In this document: positions 17,120-25,349 of the stretch, one piece after another
Position numbering within the stretch: the first letter of the stretch is position 1
Layout of the letters: each line of letters begins with the position of its first letter
Assembly (NCBI GenBank): GCA_947174495.1
Contig: CAMWJC010000019.1
Location: forward strand, 1 to 45,840
Direction: 5' to 3'
From: an uncultured Lachnospiraceae bacterium
GTDB lineage: Bacteria; Bacillota; Clostridia; Lachnospirales; Lachnospiraceae
DNA length: 45,840 nt
Notes under the pieces: model-generated
What the model was told of the DNA's origin: nothing
What the model saw: only the letters and a program-made list of their open reading frames with translations
Databases searched by the model: none
Program-made: the position numbers and the translations under genes

Positions 17120-17749
17120 ATGACGAACAAAGAACGAAGAGACGCCGGTCTGGCGTATATTTCTGATGATAGTATTTTTGAAGAACAGATGATATGTAGA
17201 AAGATCCTGCAGAAGCTGAATTTTATGTATCGTTCGGATTTTGCGGGAATCAGTGAGGTGGTAAAAGAACTTTTGGGAAAATCGGAAGGCGCTTTTATTA
17301 ATCCGCCGTTTTACTGTGATTATGGAAAACATATTGAAGTAGGGAAAAATTTCTTTGCCAACTACAACTGTACGCTATTGGATGTAGCCAAAATTAAAAT
17401 CGGTGATAATTGCCAGATGGCTCCCAATGTAGCAATTTACACTGCCGGACATCCGGTTCATCCGGTAAGCCGCAATTCGGCTTATGAGTATGGAAAAGAG
17501 GTGACCATAGGGGATAATGTATGGCTTGGAGGCAATACAGTAGTCTGCCCGGGAGTGCATATCGGGAATAACGTGGTCATCGGCGCGGGCAGTGTGGTGA
17601 CAAAGGATATTCCGGACTGGAGTATTGCGGCAGGAAATCCCTGCAAGGTGATTCGTTTTATTACGGATGAGGATAAAAAGAAGCTTTTTAAAGATGAAGA
17701 AATTGACGAGGAAGCGTGGAAGGATATTGTAGAGCGGATGGACTTTTAA
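17120..17749 (+). CDS. maltose/galactoside O-acetyltransferase family protein
   Basis: 209 residues of the left-handed beta-helix (LbH) acyltransferase superfamily, close to Maa/LacA. It has the N-terminal Mac domain (RRDAGLAYISDDSIFEEQM), then hexapeptide turns and the catalytic loop YTAGHPVHPVSRN containing the active His, ending GAGSVVTKDIPDWSIAAGNPCKVIR. It transfers acetyl from acetyl-CoA to a sugar hydroxyl. AGAGAACA precedes the start. The gene lies 31 nt behind the GH13 gene and is probably co-transcribed. Confidence 0.92.
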   Translation: MTNKERRDAGLAYISDDSIFEEQMICRKILQKLNFMYRSDFAGISEVVKELLGKSEGAFINPPFYCDYGKHIEVGKNFFANYNCTLLDVAKIKIGDNCQMAPNVAIYTAGHPVHPVSRNSAYEYGKEVTIGDNVWLGGNTVVCPGVHIGNNVVIGAGSVVTKDIPDWSIAAGNPCKVIRFITDEDKKKLFKDEEIDEEAWKDIVERMDF

Positions 17750-17765
17750 ATTTGGAGAAAATAAT

Positions 17766-17798
17766 ATGTTTGCAGATTATCATGTGCATACTTTATAA
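17766..17798 (+). pseudogene. N-terminal remnant of a PHP-domain (HisJ-like) phosphatase gene
   Basis: Ten codons, MFADYHVHTL, then a stop. This is the standard opening of PHP-domain histidinol phosphatases, with the metal-binding HxH (HVHT). A ribosome site (GGAGAAAATAAT) is still present. The remaining ~250 codons are missing, so a deletion has removed the gene body. The ~70 bases up to the next gene show no recognisable remainder. Confidence 0.65.
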
Positions 17799-17869
17799 AG
17801 GGTTAAGAAAAATGAAGGTGTTGCTTTGGAAAGAGGATATCAGAATAGTATGATGGAGGAACCGGCGGG

Positions 17870-18574
17870 ATGAACTCATTTGTGGAATTCAAGAATGTAG
17901 GTAAGACATATCATATGGGTGAAGTTGACATTGAAGCGTTAAAGGATGTGAACTTTGCAATTGAAAAAGGGGAATTCTGCGTTATCGTGGGAGCTTCCGG
18001 TGCGGGGAAAACAACTATTTTAAATATTTTAGGCGGAATGGACAGTCTCTCCGAAGGGCAGGTATTTTTAGATGGAGAAGAGATTTCAGCGTACAACAAG
18101 AAAAAACTCACAACTTATCGAAGGCATGACATCGGTTTTGTATTTCAATTCTATAACCTGGTGCAGAATCTGACGGCGCTTGAAAATGTGGAATTGGCAG
18201 CGCAGATCTGTAAAGACCCGTTGGATGCGGGAACAGTTCTGGAAATGGTAGGACTAAAAGATCGGGCAGGGAATTTCCCTGCACAGCTGTCAGGAGGGGA
18301 GCAGCAGAGAGTTGCCATTGCAAGAGCGCTTGCCAAGAATCCAAAGCTTTTGCTTTGTGATGAGCCTACGGGGGCACTGGATTACAATACCGGAAAGGCA
18401 GTTTTAAAATTATTGCAGGATGCTTGCCGGAAGAACGGGATGACAGTGGTGGTCATCACACATAATCAGGCATTGACAGCAATGGCGGACCGGATTATCA
18501 CGGTAAAGAGCGGAACCGTATGGAGCATGGAGATGAATGAGAAGATCGTGCCGGTGGAACAGATTGAGTGGTAG
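17870..18574 (+). CDS. ABC transporter ATP-binding protein (MacB/LolD type)
   Basis: 234 residues with Walker A GASGAGKT (41-48), Q-loop [21 protein letters not shown], signature [16 protein letters not shown], Walker [13 protein letters not shown] and the H-loop ITHN. The [17 protein letters not shown] context is typical of the MacB/LolD/BceA group, whose partners are FtsX-like permeases. GGAGG 10 nt upstream supports the start. The permease gene begins 12 nt after the stop; together they would form a type VII ABC machine that transmits mechanical force or moves lipophilic molecules rather than transporting solutes. Confidence 0.95.
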   Translation: MNSFVEFKNVGKTYHMGEVDIEALKDVNFAIEKGEFCVIVGASGAGKTTILNILGGMDSLSEGQVFLDGEEISAYNKKKLTTYRRHDIGFVFQFYNLVQNLTALENVELAAQICKDPLDAGTVLEMVGLKDRAGNFPAQLSGGEQQRVAIARALAKNPKLLLCDEPTGALDYNTGKAVLKLLQDACRKNGMTVVVITHNQALTAMADRIITVKSGTVWSMEMNEKIVPVEQIEW

Positions 18575-18586
18575 GGAGTCAGATAC

Positions 18587-21500
18587 ATGAGTAAGGGTAT
18601 GATCAAAACGACAATCAGGGAAATCAAAGGAAGCCTTGGCCGGTATATGGCGATTCTGGCAATCGTAATGCTGGGAGTAGGCCTTTTTTCCGGACTGAAG
18701 GCAACGACTCCGGCAATGATCGCCACAGAAAATGATTATCTGGCACAGCAGAATTTTTTTGATTTTCGCCTGTTATCGACAGTTGGGTTTGATGAGGAGG
18801 ATGTGGAAGAACTGATAGAGCTTGACGAGGTAGCCGATGCGGAAGGAGTCGTTTCGGTTGATGCACTGTGCACATTGGGAGAAGGGAACGAGTCTGCTTA
18901 TATAATCCATATGTTACCGGAAAGCATTAATCGTGTTGTCTTAACTGACGGCAGAATGCCGGAAAGTGCAGATGAATGTCTGCTGGATTCCGCTTTGTAT
19001 GGTGAAGCGGCGATCGGCATGCAGATTACCGTAACAGACAATAATGATGAGGATACACTGGAAATGTTTGAGGAACGTACTTTCACTGCAGTGGGAATAG
19101 TGCGTTCTCCTTACTATATTAATTTTGAGCGGGGAACCACTTCCATTGGGGATGGAAAGATCACCGCATTTTTTTATGTACCCCGGGAAGCCTTTGCATG
19201 CGATTATCTGACGGAAATTTATGTAGCGGCCAGGCAGAAATATGATGTTTATTCGGATGAGTATGAGGATTATATTGATGCCATTCAGCCTGAAATCGAA
19301 GAAAAGAACGAACAGCTTGTGACGGAACGGTATGAGGAGCTTATTGCCGAGGCACAGGAAAAGATTGACGACGCCCAGACAGAGCTTGATGACAAAAAAG
19401 CAGAAGCCGAGGAGGAATTAGCGGATGCGTGGCAGAAAATTCTGGATGCAGAGCAGGAGATTTCAGACGGCGAGCAGGAACTTATAGATGGTGAGCAGGA
19501 GATTGAGGACGGAAAAAAGGAAATAGCCGATGCGGAGCAGGAGATTAAAGACAACGAGCAGAAGCTTATAGACGGTGAACAGGAAATTCAGGATAAAGAG
19601 ATCGAGATTCAGGATGCAGAGAAGGAGGTCAGTTATCACGAATGGGAAATTTTTGACAGTGAATTGACCCTCGCTGCTGCATGGGAAGAGCTGGAACAGG
19701 GCAAGCAGGAGTTAAAAGACAAGGAAGAGAAGCTGCATGAAAAAGAAGTGGAACTGAATGAAAAAGAAGCGGAGCTTTCCGGGCAGAAGACGGCGTTGGA
19801 AGAACAGAGCGCAGCGCTGGAAGCGCAAGGAGCCGAGCTGGAAGCTGGGGAAACACAGCTTAATGAACAGGAAAAATTGTTAGAGTACTTACCGGAGGAA
19901 GAAAAACAGGAGGCTCTCGAAAAGCTACAGGAAGAAAGGGCAAAGCTTCAAGCCGGAAAGGAACAATACCAATCAGGAAAAGAGCAGATTCAGTCAGGGC
20001 TTTCCCAGATTCAGGGCGGTTTAGACCAGATTCAGGCAGGAAAAGGAGAGATTGAAGGAGGAAAAGAGCAGATCGAAGAGGCCAAAAGGAAGATTGCTCA
20101 TCAGGAGCTGGTGCTTTTGGAGGCGGAAGCAGAGCTTCAGGAAGCAAAAGATGAAGTGTCAAATGCGAGAACGGAGCTGGAGGACGGCAAGGCGGAGCTG
20201 GAAAAAGCAAAACAGGAATTAGAGGACGGTAAGACAGAGCTGGAAGACGGGAAAGCAGAGCTTGCAAAAGCCAAAACAGATTTGGCAGATGCCCAGACGG
20301 AGCTGGAAGACGGGAAAACCGATTTGGAAGAGGGCAGGATAGAGCTTGCGGATGCCAAGACGGAATACGAAGAGGCGGAAGCGGAATTTGAGCAAGAAGT
20401 GGAAGATGCTCAGCAGAAGATTGATGATGCGCGGGCTGAGCTTGCAGATATTGAGGACCCGGATGACTATGTGCTGAACAGAAATACGAACATCGGCTAT
20501 GCCTGCTATGAAAGCGATTCCAACATTGTAGCGGCCATTGCTAATGTGTTTCCGGTATTCTTTTTTCTGGTTGCGGCACTGATCTGTATGACAACCATGA
20601 ATCGGATGATCGAAGAGCAGAGAACACAGATCGGTGTGCTGAAGGCACTTGGATATGGCAATGCTGCCATTATGGGAAAATATCTGTTTTATGCCGGCTC
20701 AGCGGCGGTCGTTGGCGCGGTCATTGGATGTGTTGGAGGGACGTGGCTGTTTCCGAGGGTAATCTGGACGGGATACAGTATTATGTACAGTATGGGGAAA
20801 ATTGAATATTACTTTGATATCCGGGTGGCGGTTCTTTCTCTTTTGGCGGCACTTTTGTGTTCGGTGGGGGCTGCATACCTTTCCTGCCGGCATGAGCTTC
20901 AAAGCGTACCTGCCAATTTGATTCGTCCAAAGGCGCCAAAGAGCGGAAAACGGATCTTTTTAGAAAAGATTACGTTTTTGTGGAGCCGATTGAAATTCCT
21001 GCATAAGGTTTCTCTGAGAAACATTGTAAGGTATAAAAAGCGGTTCTTTATGATGGTGCTGGGTATCAGCGGCTGTACTGCGCTTCTGGTGACGGGATTT
21101 GGCATCAAAGATTCGGTGACCAATATTGCGGATATGCAGTACGATGAGGTGCAGATCTATGATATCGGTATTACCTTTAAAGACGGTGTACAGGCTGAGG
21201 ATATGGATAGGCTGACAGCGGAGGCAGCAGGAATGTTAGAACAAATCTCTTGTCGGTATGAGGAGAGTGTGGATATTGACTTTGGCGGGAAAACAAAGTC
21301 CATTTATATGGAAATTCCAGAGGATGCGGATGAAATCGGTACTTTTTTGAATTTGCATACACAGGAAGGGGACGCCATTCCGTATCCAGGGGAAGGCGAA
21401 GCGGTTCTGACAGCGAAGCTGGCTGAAAATATGGGAATTGAACCGGGAGATCAGGTGGTTCTCCGGGATAACGACATGAACAGTATTACCGTGTCCGTAT

Positions 21501-22123
21501 CGGCATTATGTGAAAATTATGTCTACAATTATATTTACCTGAACAAGGAAACTTATGTAAACCAGATTGGCGCAGAGCCGGAGTATAAGAGCGCATATGC
21601 GCTTGTTAACGACGGTGCGGATGTCCATGAGGTGGCAGCAGTATTCTCTGATATGGACAATGTGCTTTCTGTTTCCGTTATTGAAGATATGCGTCAGAGA
21701 ATTGCGACAATGATGAAGAGCATGAACTATATTGTGGCGTTGATTATTGTATGCGCGGGAAGTCTTGCTTTTATCGTGCTTTATAATCTGACCAATATCA
21801 ACATCACAGAACGAATTCGGGAAATTGCAACGATCAAGGTTCTTGGCTTTTACGCAAAAGAGACAGCGGACTATGTTTTCAGAGAAAATCTGGCGCTGAC
21901 GGCAATCGGAGCCGTAGTTGGGCTTTTGCTTGGAAAGTGGCTGCATTGGTTTGTTATGTATAACATTAACATTGATATGATTTCTTTCAAGACTCTGATT
22001 ACACCGTTAAGTTACCTGCTGAGTTTGGTGTTTACGTTTGGGTTTGCGCTTTTGGTGAATGGACTGATGTATTTCAAGTTGGAAAAGATCAATATGGCGG
22101 AATCTTTGAAATCTATAGAGTAG
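18587..22123 (+). CDS. FtsX-like ABC permease with ~390-residue coiled-coil insertion
   Basis: 1178 residues. An N-terminal membrane helix (YMAILAIVMLGVGLFSGLKA, ~20-39) is followed by an extracytoplasmic domain (~40-230), then a highly charged coiled coil (~235-625) built from recurring ELEDGKAEL/EQEIEDG units. A first FtsX domain follows (VFPVFFFLVAALICMTTMNRMIEEQR and further helices, ~640-790), a second extracytoplasmic domain (~830-1020) and the second FtsX domain (~1045-1178). It pairs with the ATPase immediately upstream. Large FtsX permeases with such insertions are common in Lachnospiraceae; the coiled coil would protrude from the membrane, perhaps to contact the wall or a partner. 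Substrate unknown. Confidence 0.92.
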   Translation: MSKGMIKTTIREIKGSLGRYMAILAIVMLGVGLFSGLKATTPAMIATENDYLAQQNFFDFRLLSTVGFDEEDVEELIELDEVADAEGVVSVDALCTLGEGNESAYIIHMLPESINRVVLTDGRMPESADECLLDSALYGEAAIGMQITVTDNNDEDTLEMFEERTFTAVGIVRSPYYINFERGTTSIGDGKITAFFYVPREAFACDYLTEIYVAARQKYDVYSDEYEDYIDAIQPEIEEKNEQLVTERYEELIAEAQEKIDDAQTELDDKKAEAEEELADAWQKILDAEQEISDGEQELIDGEQEIEDGKKEIADAEQEIKDNEQKLIDGEQEIQDKEIEIQDAEKEVSYHEWEIFDSELTLAAAWEELEQGKQELKDKEEKLHEKEVELNEKEAELSGQKTALEEQSAALEAQGAELEAGETQLNEQEKLLEYLPEEEKQEALEKLQEERAKLQAGKEQYQSGKEQIQSGLSQIQGGLDQIQAGKGEIEGGKEQIEEAKRKIAHQELVLLEAEAELQEAKDEVSNARTELEDGKAELEKAKQELEDGKTELEDGKAELAKAKTDLADAQTELEDGKTDLEEGRIELADAKTEYEEAEAEFEQEVEDAQQKIDDARAELADIEDPDDYVLNRNTNIGYACYESDSNIVAAIANVFPVFFFLVAALICMTTMNRMIEEQRTQIGVLKALGYGNAAIMGKYLFYAGSAAVVGAVIGCVGGTWLFPRVIWTGYSIMYSMGKIEYYFDIRVAVLSLLAALLCSVGAAYLSCRHELQSVPANLIRPKAPKSGKRIFLEKITFLWSRLKFLHKVSLRNIVRYKKRFFMMVLGISGCTALLVTGFGIKDSVTNIADMQYDEVQIYDIGITFKDGVQAEDMDRLTAEAAGMLEQISCRYEESVDIDFGGKTKSIYMEIPEDADEIGTFLNLHTQEGDAIPYPGEGEAVLTAKLAENMGIEPGDQVVLRDNDMNSITVSVSALCENYVYNYIYLNKETYVNQIGAEPEYKSAYALVNDGADVHEVAAVFSDMDNVLSVSVIEDMRQRIATMMKSMNYIVALIIVCAGSLAFIVLYNLTNINITERIREIATIKVLGFYAKETADYVFRENLALTAIGAVVGLLLGKWLHWFVMYNINIDMISFKTLITPLSYLLSLVFTFGFALLVNGLMYFKLEKINMAESLKSIE

Positions 22124-22166
22124 CATAAATTGACGTTTAGTGTGGGTATGCGTATGCAAGACGGCC

Positions 22167-22502
22167 GCGCAGATAAAATAACTCCTTTCGTCAGCACGCT
22201 CGATAAAGCGTTCGCGAATGGCTTCCTTAAGGAGTTATTTTATTCTGCGCTGGGTTGTCGAATGACGCAAATCCCAATTGGGAACTTCACTAAGGTTGAA
22301 TGTTCCACTCTTTGGCAAATAGCCAGACGGTGGATAAGACGACTATAGTGGAGTCATTAGCTGGTTTTTCCGTTAGCCAAAAAACTAACTCGGATAAGAA
22401 ACAAATTCTTAAGGAAGCAATTCGCGAACGCTTTATCGAGCGTGCTGACGTAGAATTTGTTTCCTATCCGAGTGGTCGTTTAGGTTCTATGGGTAACCCA
22501 GC
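22167..22502. repeat. mosaic of two long hairpins with inverted 43-bp cores
   Basis: Hairpin 1 (22167-22250) has arms starting GCGCAGA and TAAAATAACTCCTT. Hairpin 2 (22388-22473) has unrelated arms starting ACTCGGATA. Their loops share a 43-bp sequence in opposite orientation with one mismatch (22189-22231 versus 22408-22450), including TTCGCGAA. An 8-bp inverted pair GCTGGGTT/AACCCAGC (22249-22256, 22495-22502) spans hairpin 2. The 390-base gap between the permease and thioesterase genes is essentially this element. It resembles BIME/REP or MITE-like elements; frames crossing it look non-coding. Confidence 0.75.
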
Positions 22503-22513
22503 TAAACGATAAT

Positions 22514-23002
22514 TTAGAATCCCTCCTGCCTGCGCATTTTCCTTAGTTCTATTCTCTTCAGTGCGCAGTCCCATTCATATTTTTGGGATTCTGTTTCGAT
22601 GGTAATACCGTATGGAATCGGGCAGGGGCGGTCATCGCTGCCTAAAGCAACAACTGTCAGATAGGCACGATTGATAGGGCGGCGTGTGCCATTGGTGGAT
22701 TCTGCATAGGTGTCTACGCGCACCTCCATGGAAGTGTTTCCCACATAGGTAATGTAACCAACAACGATGACCAGCTCATCTAAGAAAGCAGGGTTTTTAA
22801 ATTGCAGATTGTCGATGGAGGCAGTGGTTACACGGATACCGGTATGACGTCTGGCAACGGCTCCGGCAACCTCATCAATCCAAAATACCAGCTTGCCGCC
22901 AAAAAGACGGCTTTCTCCGTTAATATCTTCATAACGGAGCAGGTGAACCTGTTCCGTGCGTGATTCCTCAATGGATTTTTCGGGTCTTTTTAAATCTGAC
23001 AT
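22514..23002 (-). CDS. acyl-CoA thioesterase (hotdog fold)
   Basis: 162 residues of the YciA/BFIT-type acyl-CoA hydrolase family. Seen are the motif LFGGKLVFWIDEVAGAVARRHTG (catalytic Asp in the hotdog helix), the strand VTTASIDNLQFKNPAFLDELV and VRVDTYAES. It hydrolyses acyl-CoA thioesters in the cytoplasm; chain-length preference is not deducible. It is convergent with the ABC permease and ends just beyond the palindromic element. The start at ATG 23002 is preceded by GGGAGG. Confidence 0.9.
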   Translation of the reverse strand: MSDLKRPEKSIEESRTEQVHLLRYEDINGESRLFGGKLVFWIDEVAGAVARRHTGIRVTTASIDNLQFKNPAFLDELVIVVGYITYVGNTSMEVRVDTYAESTNGTRRPINRAYLTVVALGSDDRPCPIPYGITIETESQKYEWDCALKRIELRKMRRQEGF

Positions 23003-23202
23003 GAAATGAAACCTCCCAGTCTGATGAATTTTATTACAAATGATAAGTTATAGATTTTTAGTACAAACAAATTGTAGCAGGAAATTTGTGTGGTTGCAAC
23101 TGTCAGGAAGCAGGGAAAGAGTATCCGCAGATTATTTACAATATAAATAATAATTATAATATATATAATTAATATTGATTTTACTTATGATTGTCTCGGG
23201 GG

Positions 23203-23263
23203 TATAATCAGAAAGTAAGAAGCTGATAATAAAAGCAGGTTTTTACAACCTGCTTTTGTTTTT
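23203..23263 (+). promoter_or_regulatory. purA promoter (-10) and leader terminator/attenuator
   Basis: TATAAT (23203-23208) with no strong -35, downstream of a very A/T-rich stretch (about 23135-23180). Then a perfect stem AAAAGCAGGTT (23231-23241) with AACCTGCTTTT (23247-23257) and a T-run. Because the stem lies between promoter and purA, it would abort transcription after ~50 nt unless overcome. The rest of the 281-base gap shows nothing else clear. Confidence 0.6.
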
Positions 23264-23283
23264 ACAGAAAGGGAGCAAGAGAA

Positions 23284-24570
23284 ATGGTTAAAGCAGTAGT
23301 AGGAGCCAATTGGGGCGACGAAGGAAAAGGTAAGATTACAGATATGCTGGCTCAGCAGGCGGATATTGTTATTCGTTTTCAGGGCGGAGCTAATGCAGGG
23401 CATACCATCGTGAACAATTACGGGAAATTTGCACTGCATACACTGCCATCCGGTGTGTTCTACGGACATACCACCAGCATTATCGGAAACGGCGTGGCAT
23501 TAAACATTCCGGTTTTGATGAATGAAATCAAATCGATTACAGACAGGGGAGTTCCCATGCCTAAGATTTTGGTATCTGACCGGGCGCAGATGGTTATGCC
23601 TTATCATGTATTGCTGGATCAGTACGAGGAGGAGAGGCTTGGCGGGAAATCCTTTGGGTCTACCAAATCGGGAATTGCGCCTTTTTATTCCGATAAATAC
23701 GCGAAGATCGGTTTTCAGGTGAGCGAGTTGTTTGATGATGATCTGCTGAAGGAAAAAGTGGAGCGGGTATGTGAACAGAAGAACATTATGCTGGAGCATA
23801 TGTATCATAAACCGCTGATCGATCCGGAGGAGTTGCTTGCAACGCTGCATGAATATAAGGATATGATTGAACCATTTGTCTGTGATGTGTCCGCATATTT
23901 GTATACGGCGATGAAAGAAGGCAAGACGATTCTTTTGGAAGGACAGCTGGGAACGCTTAAAGATACGGATCACGGCATTTATCCAATGGTTACATCTTCT
24001 TCTACCTTGGCAGCTTATGGAGCTATCGGAGCAGGTATACCACCTTATGAGATTAAAGAAATCGTGACGGTCTGCAAGGCATATTCATCAGCCGTGGGAG
24101 CAGGTGCGTTTGTGTCGGAAATTTTCGGAGAGGAAGCCGATGAACTGCGCCGCAGAGGTGGTGACGGCGGTGAGTTTGGCGCTACCACGGGACGTCCCAG
24201 ACGTATGGGTTGGTTCGACTGTGTGGCTTCCAAATACGGATGCCGTCTGCAGGGAACAACAGATGTAGCGTTCACGGTGCTGGATGTGCTGGGATATTTG
24301 GATGAGATTCCTGTCTGTGTGGGCTATGAAATCGATGGTGAGGTGACCACGGATTTCCCTGTTACCTGTAAGCTTGAAAAGGCAAAACCGGTACTTAAGA
24401 CATTACCGGGATGGAAATGTGAAATCCGCGGTATTAAAAAATATGAAGAACTGCCGGAAAACTGTAGAGGCTACATTGAGTTTATTGAAGAGCAGATTGG
24501 CTATCCCATCACTATGGTGTCCAACGGACCGGGAAGAGATGATATCATTTACCGGAAAAGTGCTCTTTAA
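23284..24570 (+). CDS. purA: adenylosuccinate synthetase
   Basis: 428 residues, normal family length. The GTP-binding loop GDEGKGKITD lies near the start, with catalytic Asp at GANWGDEGKG and His in NAGHTI. Further matches are LLEGQLGTLKDTDHGIYPMVTSSST and TTGRPRRMGWFD. PurA joins IMP and aspartate with GTP to form adenylosuccinate, the first dedicated step to AMP. AAAGGGAGC precedes the start. Transcription passes through a leader terminator, and a strong terminator follows, so the gene is monocistronic and probably attenuated. Confidence 0.97.
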   Translation: MVKAVVGANWGDEGKGKITDMLAQQADIVIRFQGGANAGHTIVNNYGKFALHTLPSGVFYGHTTSIIGNGVALNIPVLMNEIKSITDRGVPMPKILVSDRAQMVMPYHVLLDQYEEERLGGKSFGSTKSGIAPFYSDKYAKIGFQVSELFDDDLLKEKVERVCEQKNIMLEHMYHKPLIDPEELLATLHEYKDMIEPFVCDVSAYLYTAMKEGKTILLEGQLGTLKDTDHGIYPMVTSSSTLAAYGAIGAGIPPYEIKEIVTVCKAYSSAVGAGAFVSEIFGEEADELRRRGGDGGEFGATTGRPRRMGWFDCVASKYGCRLQGTTDVAFTVLDVLGYLDEIPVCVGYEIDGEVTTDFPVTCKLEKAKPVLKTLPGWKCEIRGIKKYEELPENCRGYIEFIEEQIGYPITMVSNGPGRDDIIYRKSAL

Positions 24571-24596
24571 TCATTCTGATAAATAGAAATGGAATC

Positions 24597-24648
24597 AATA
24601 CCTGATGACATCAATGCAAGTGGGGGAGTTGTCATCAGGTATTTTTTG
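24597..24648 (+). terminator. Rho-independent terminator after purA
   Basis: AATACCTGATGACA (24597-24610) pairs with TGTCATCAGGTATT (24630-24643), followed by T residues. Confidence 0.85.
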
Positions 24649-24696
24649 TGGTAAGGTGAATAGTGATAGTCAGAGGTGAAAAGGCGGTGTGGGAGC

Positions 24697-25311
24697 GTGA
24701 ACCGGAATTATTCAAGGGAACTGGAAGAGATTTTATGTAAACCAGATAATAAAGGGAAAAAGCTGTTTCTGCATAGCTGCTGCGCACCCTGCAGCAGTTA
24801 TGTATTGGAGTATCTGCGCTCCTTTTTTTCTATTACGGTATTTTATTATAATCCCAATATTACAGAGGAACCGGAGTACCGCCATCGGGTCGAAGAGCAG
24901 AAACGGTTGATTCACGAGTTTAACAGAGAGTTGGGAACAGCATATCCCATTCAGGTTATCGAGGGGGATTATCAGAGAGAGCTTTTCTTTGAACGCATAA
25001 AGGGATTGGAAGAGTGTCCCGAAGGAGGAGAACGCTGTTTTGTGTGTTATGAGATGCGGCTGCGGGAAACAGCACTTCGGGCAAAGGAATATGGAGCCGA
25101 TTATTTTACCACAACACTGACCATCAGCCCGCTGAAAAACGCAGCAAAAATCAACGAGATTGGGGAACGGATCGCCGGAGAGACGGGAGTGGATTTTTTG
25201 CCTTCCGATTTTAAGAAGAAGAACGGATATAAGAGATCCGTGGAGTTGTCGAAAGAGTATGATCTGTATCGGCAGGACTATTGTGGTTGTATTTATTCTC
25301 GTAAGCAATGA
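24697..25311 (+). CDS. queH: epoxyqueuosine reductase QueH
   Basis: About 204 residues. Start uncertain: GTG 24697 has an AAAGGCGG-like site ~9 nt upstream, whereas GTG 24676 has none visible. Signature pieces are LFLHSCCAPCSSYVLEYL (vicinal CC plus CxxC), YYNPNITEEPEYRHR, ERCFVCYEMRLRETA and DYCGCIYS, the conserved Cys set of QueH (DUF208), a [4Fe-4S] enzyme that completes queuosine in tRNA wobble positions where QueG is absent. It lies just before argS, whose start overlaps the region immediately after its stop. Confidence 0.92.
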   Translation: MNRNYSRELEEILCKPDNKGKKLFLHSCCAPCSSYVLEYLRSFFSITVFYYNPNITEEPEYRHRVEEQKRLIHEFNRELGTAYPIQVIEGDYQRELFFERIKGLEECPEGGERCFVCYEMRLRETALRAKEYGADYFTTTLTISPLKNAAKINEIGERIAGETGVDFLPSDFKKKNGYKRSVELSKEYDLYRQDYCGCIYSRKQ

Positions 25312-25349
25312 GTGTTTTCAGAGGAAAACGTATTGGAATGGAGGAAGAT

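Noticed and set aside
19285-20358. Several long minus-strand open frames inside the permease gene
   Set aside because: They are Ser/Ala/Pro-rich mirror images of the repetitive Glu/Lys coiled-coil codons and lack ribosome sites.
22130-22512. Two overlapping small frames (72 and 70 residues) in the palindromic element
   Set aside because: They simply read through the inverted repeats; no ribosome sites and no protein-like pattern outside the repeats.
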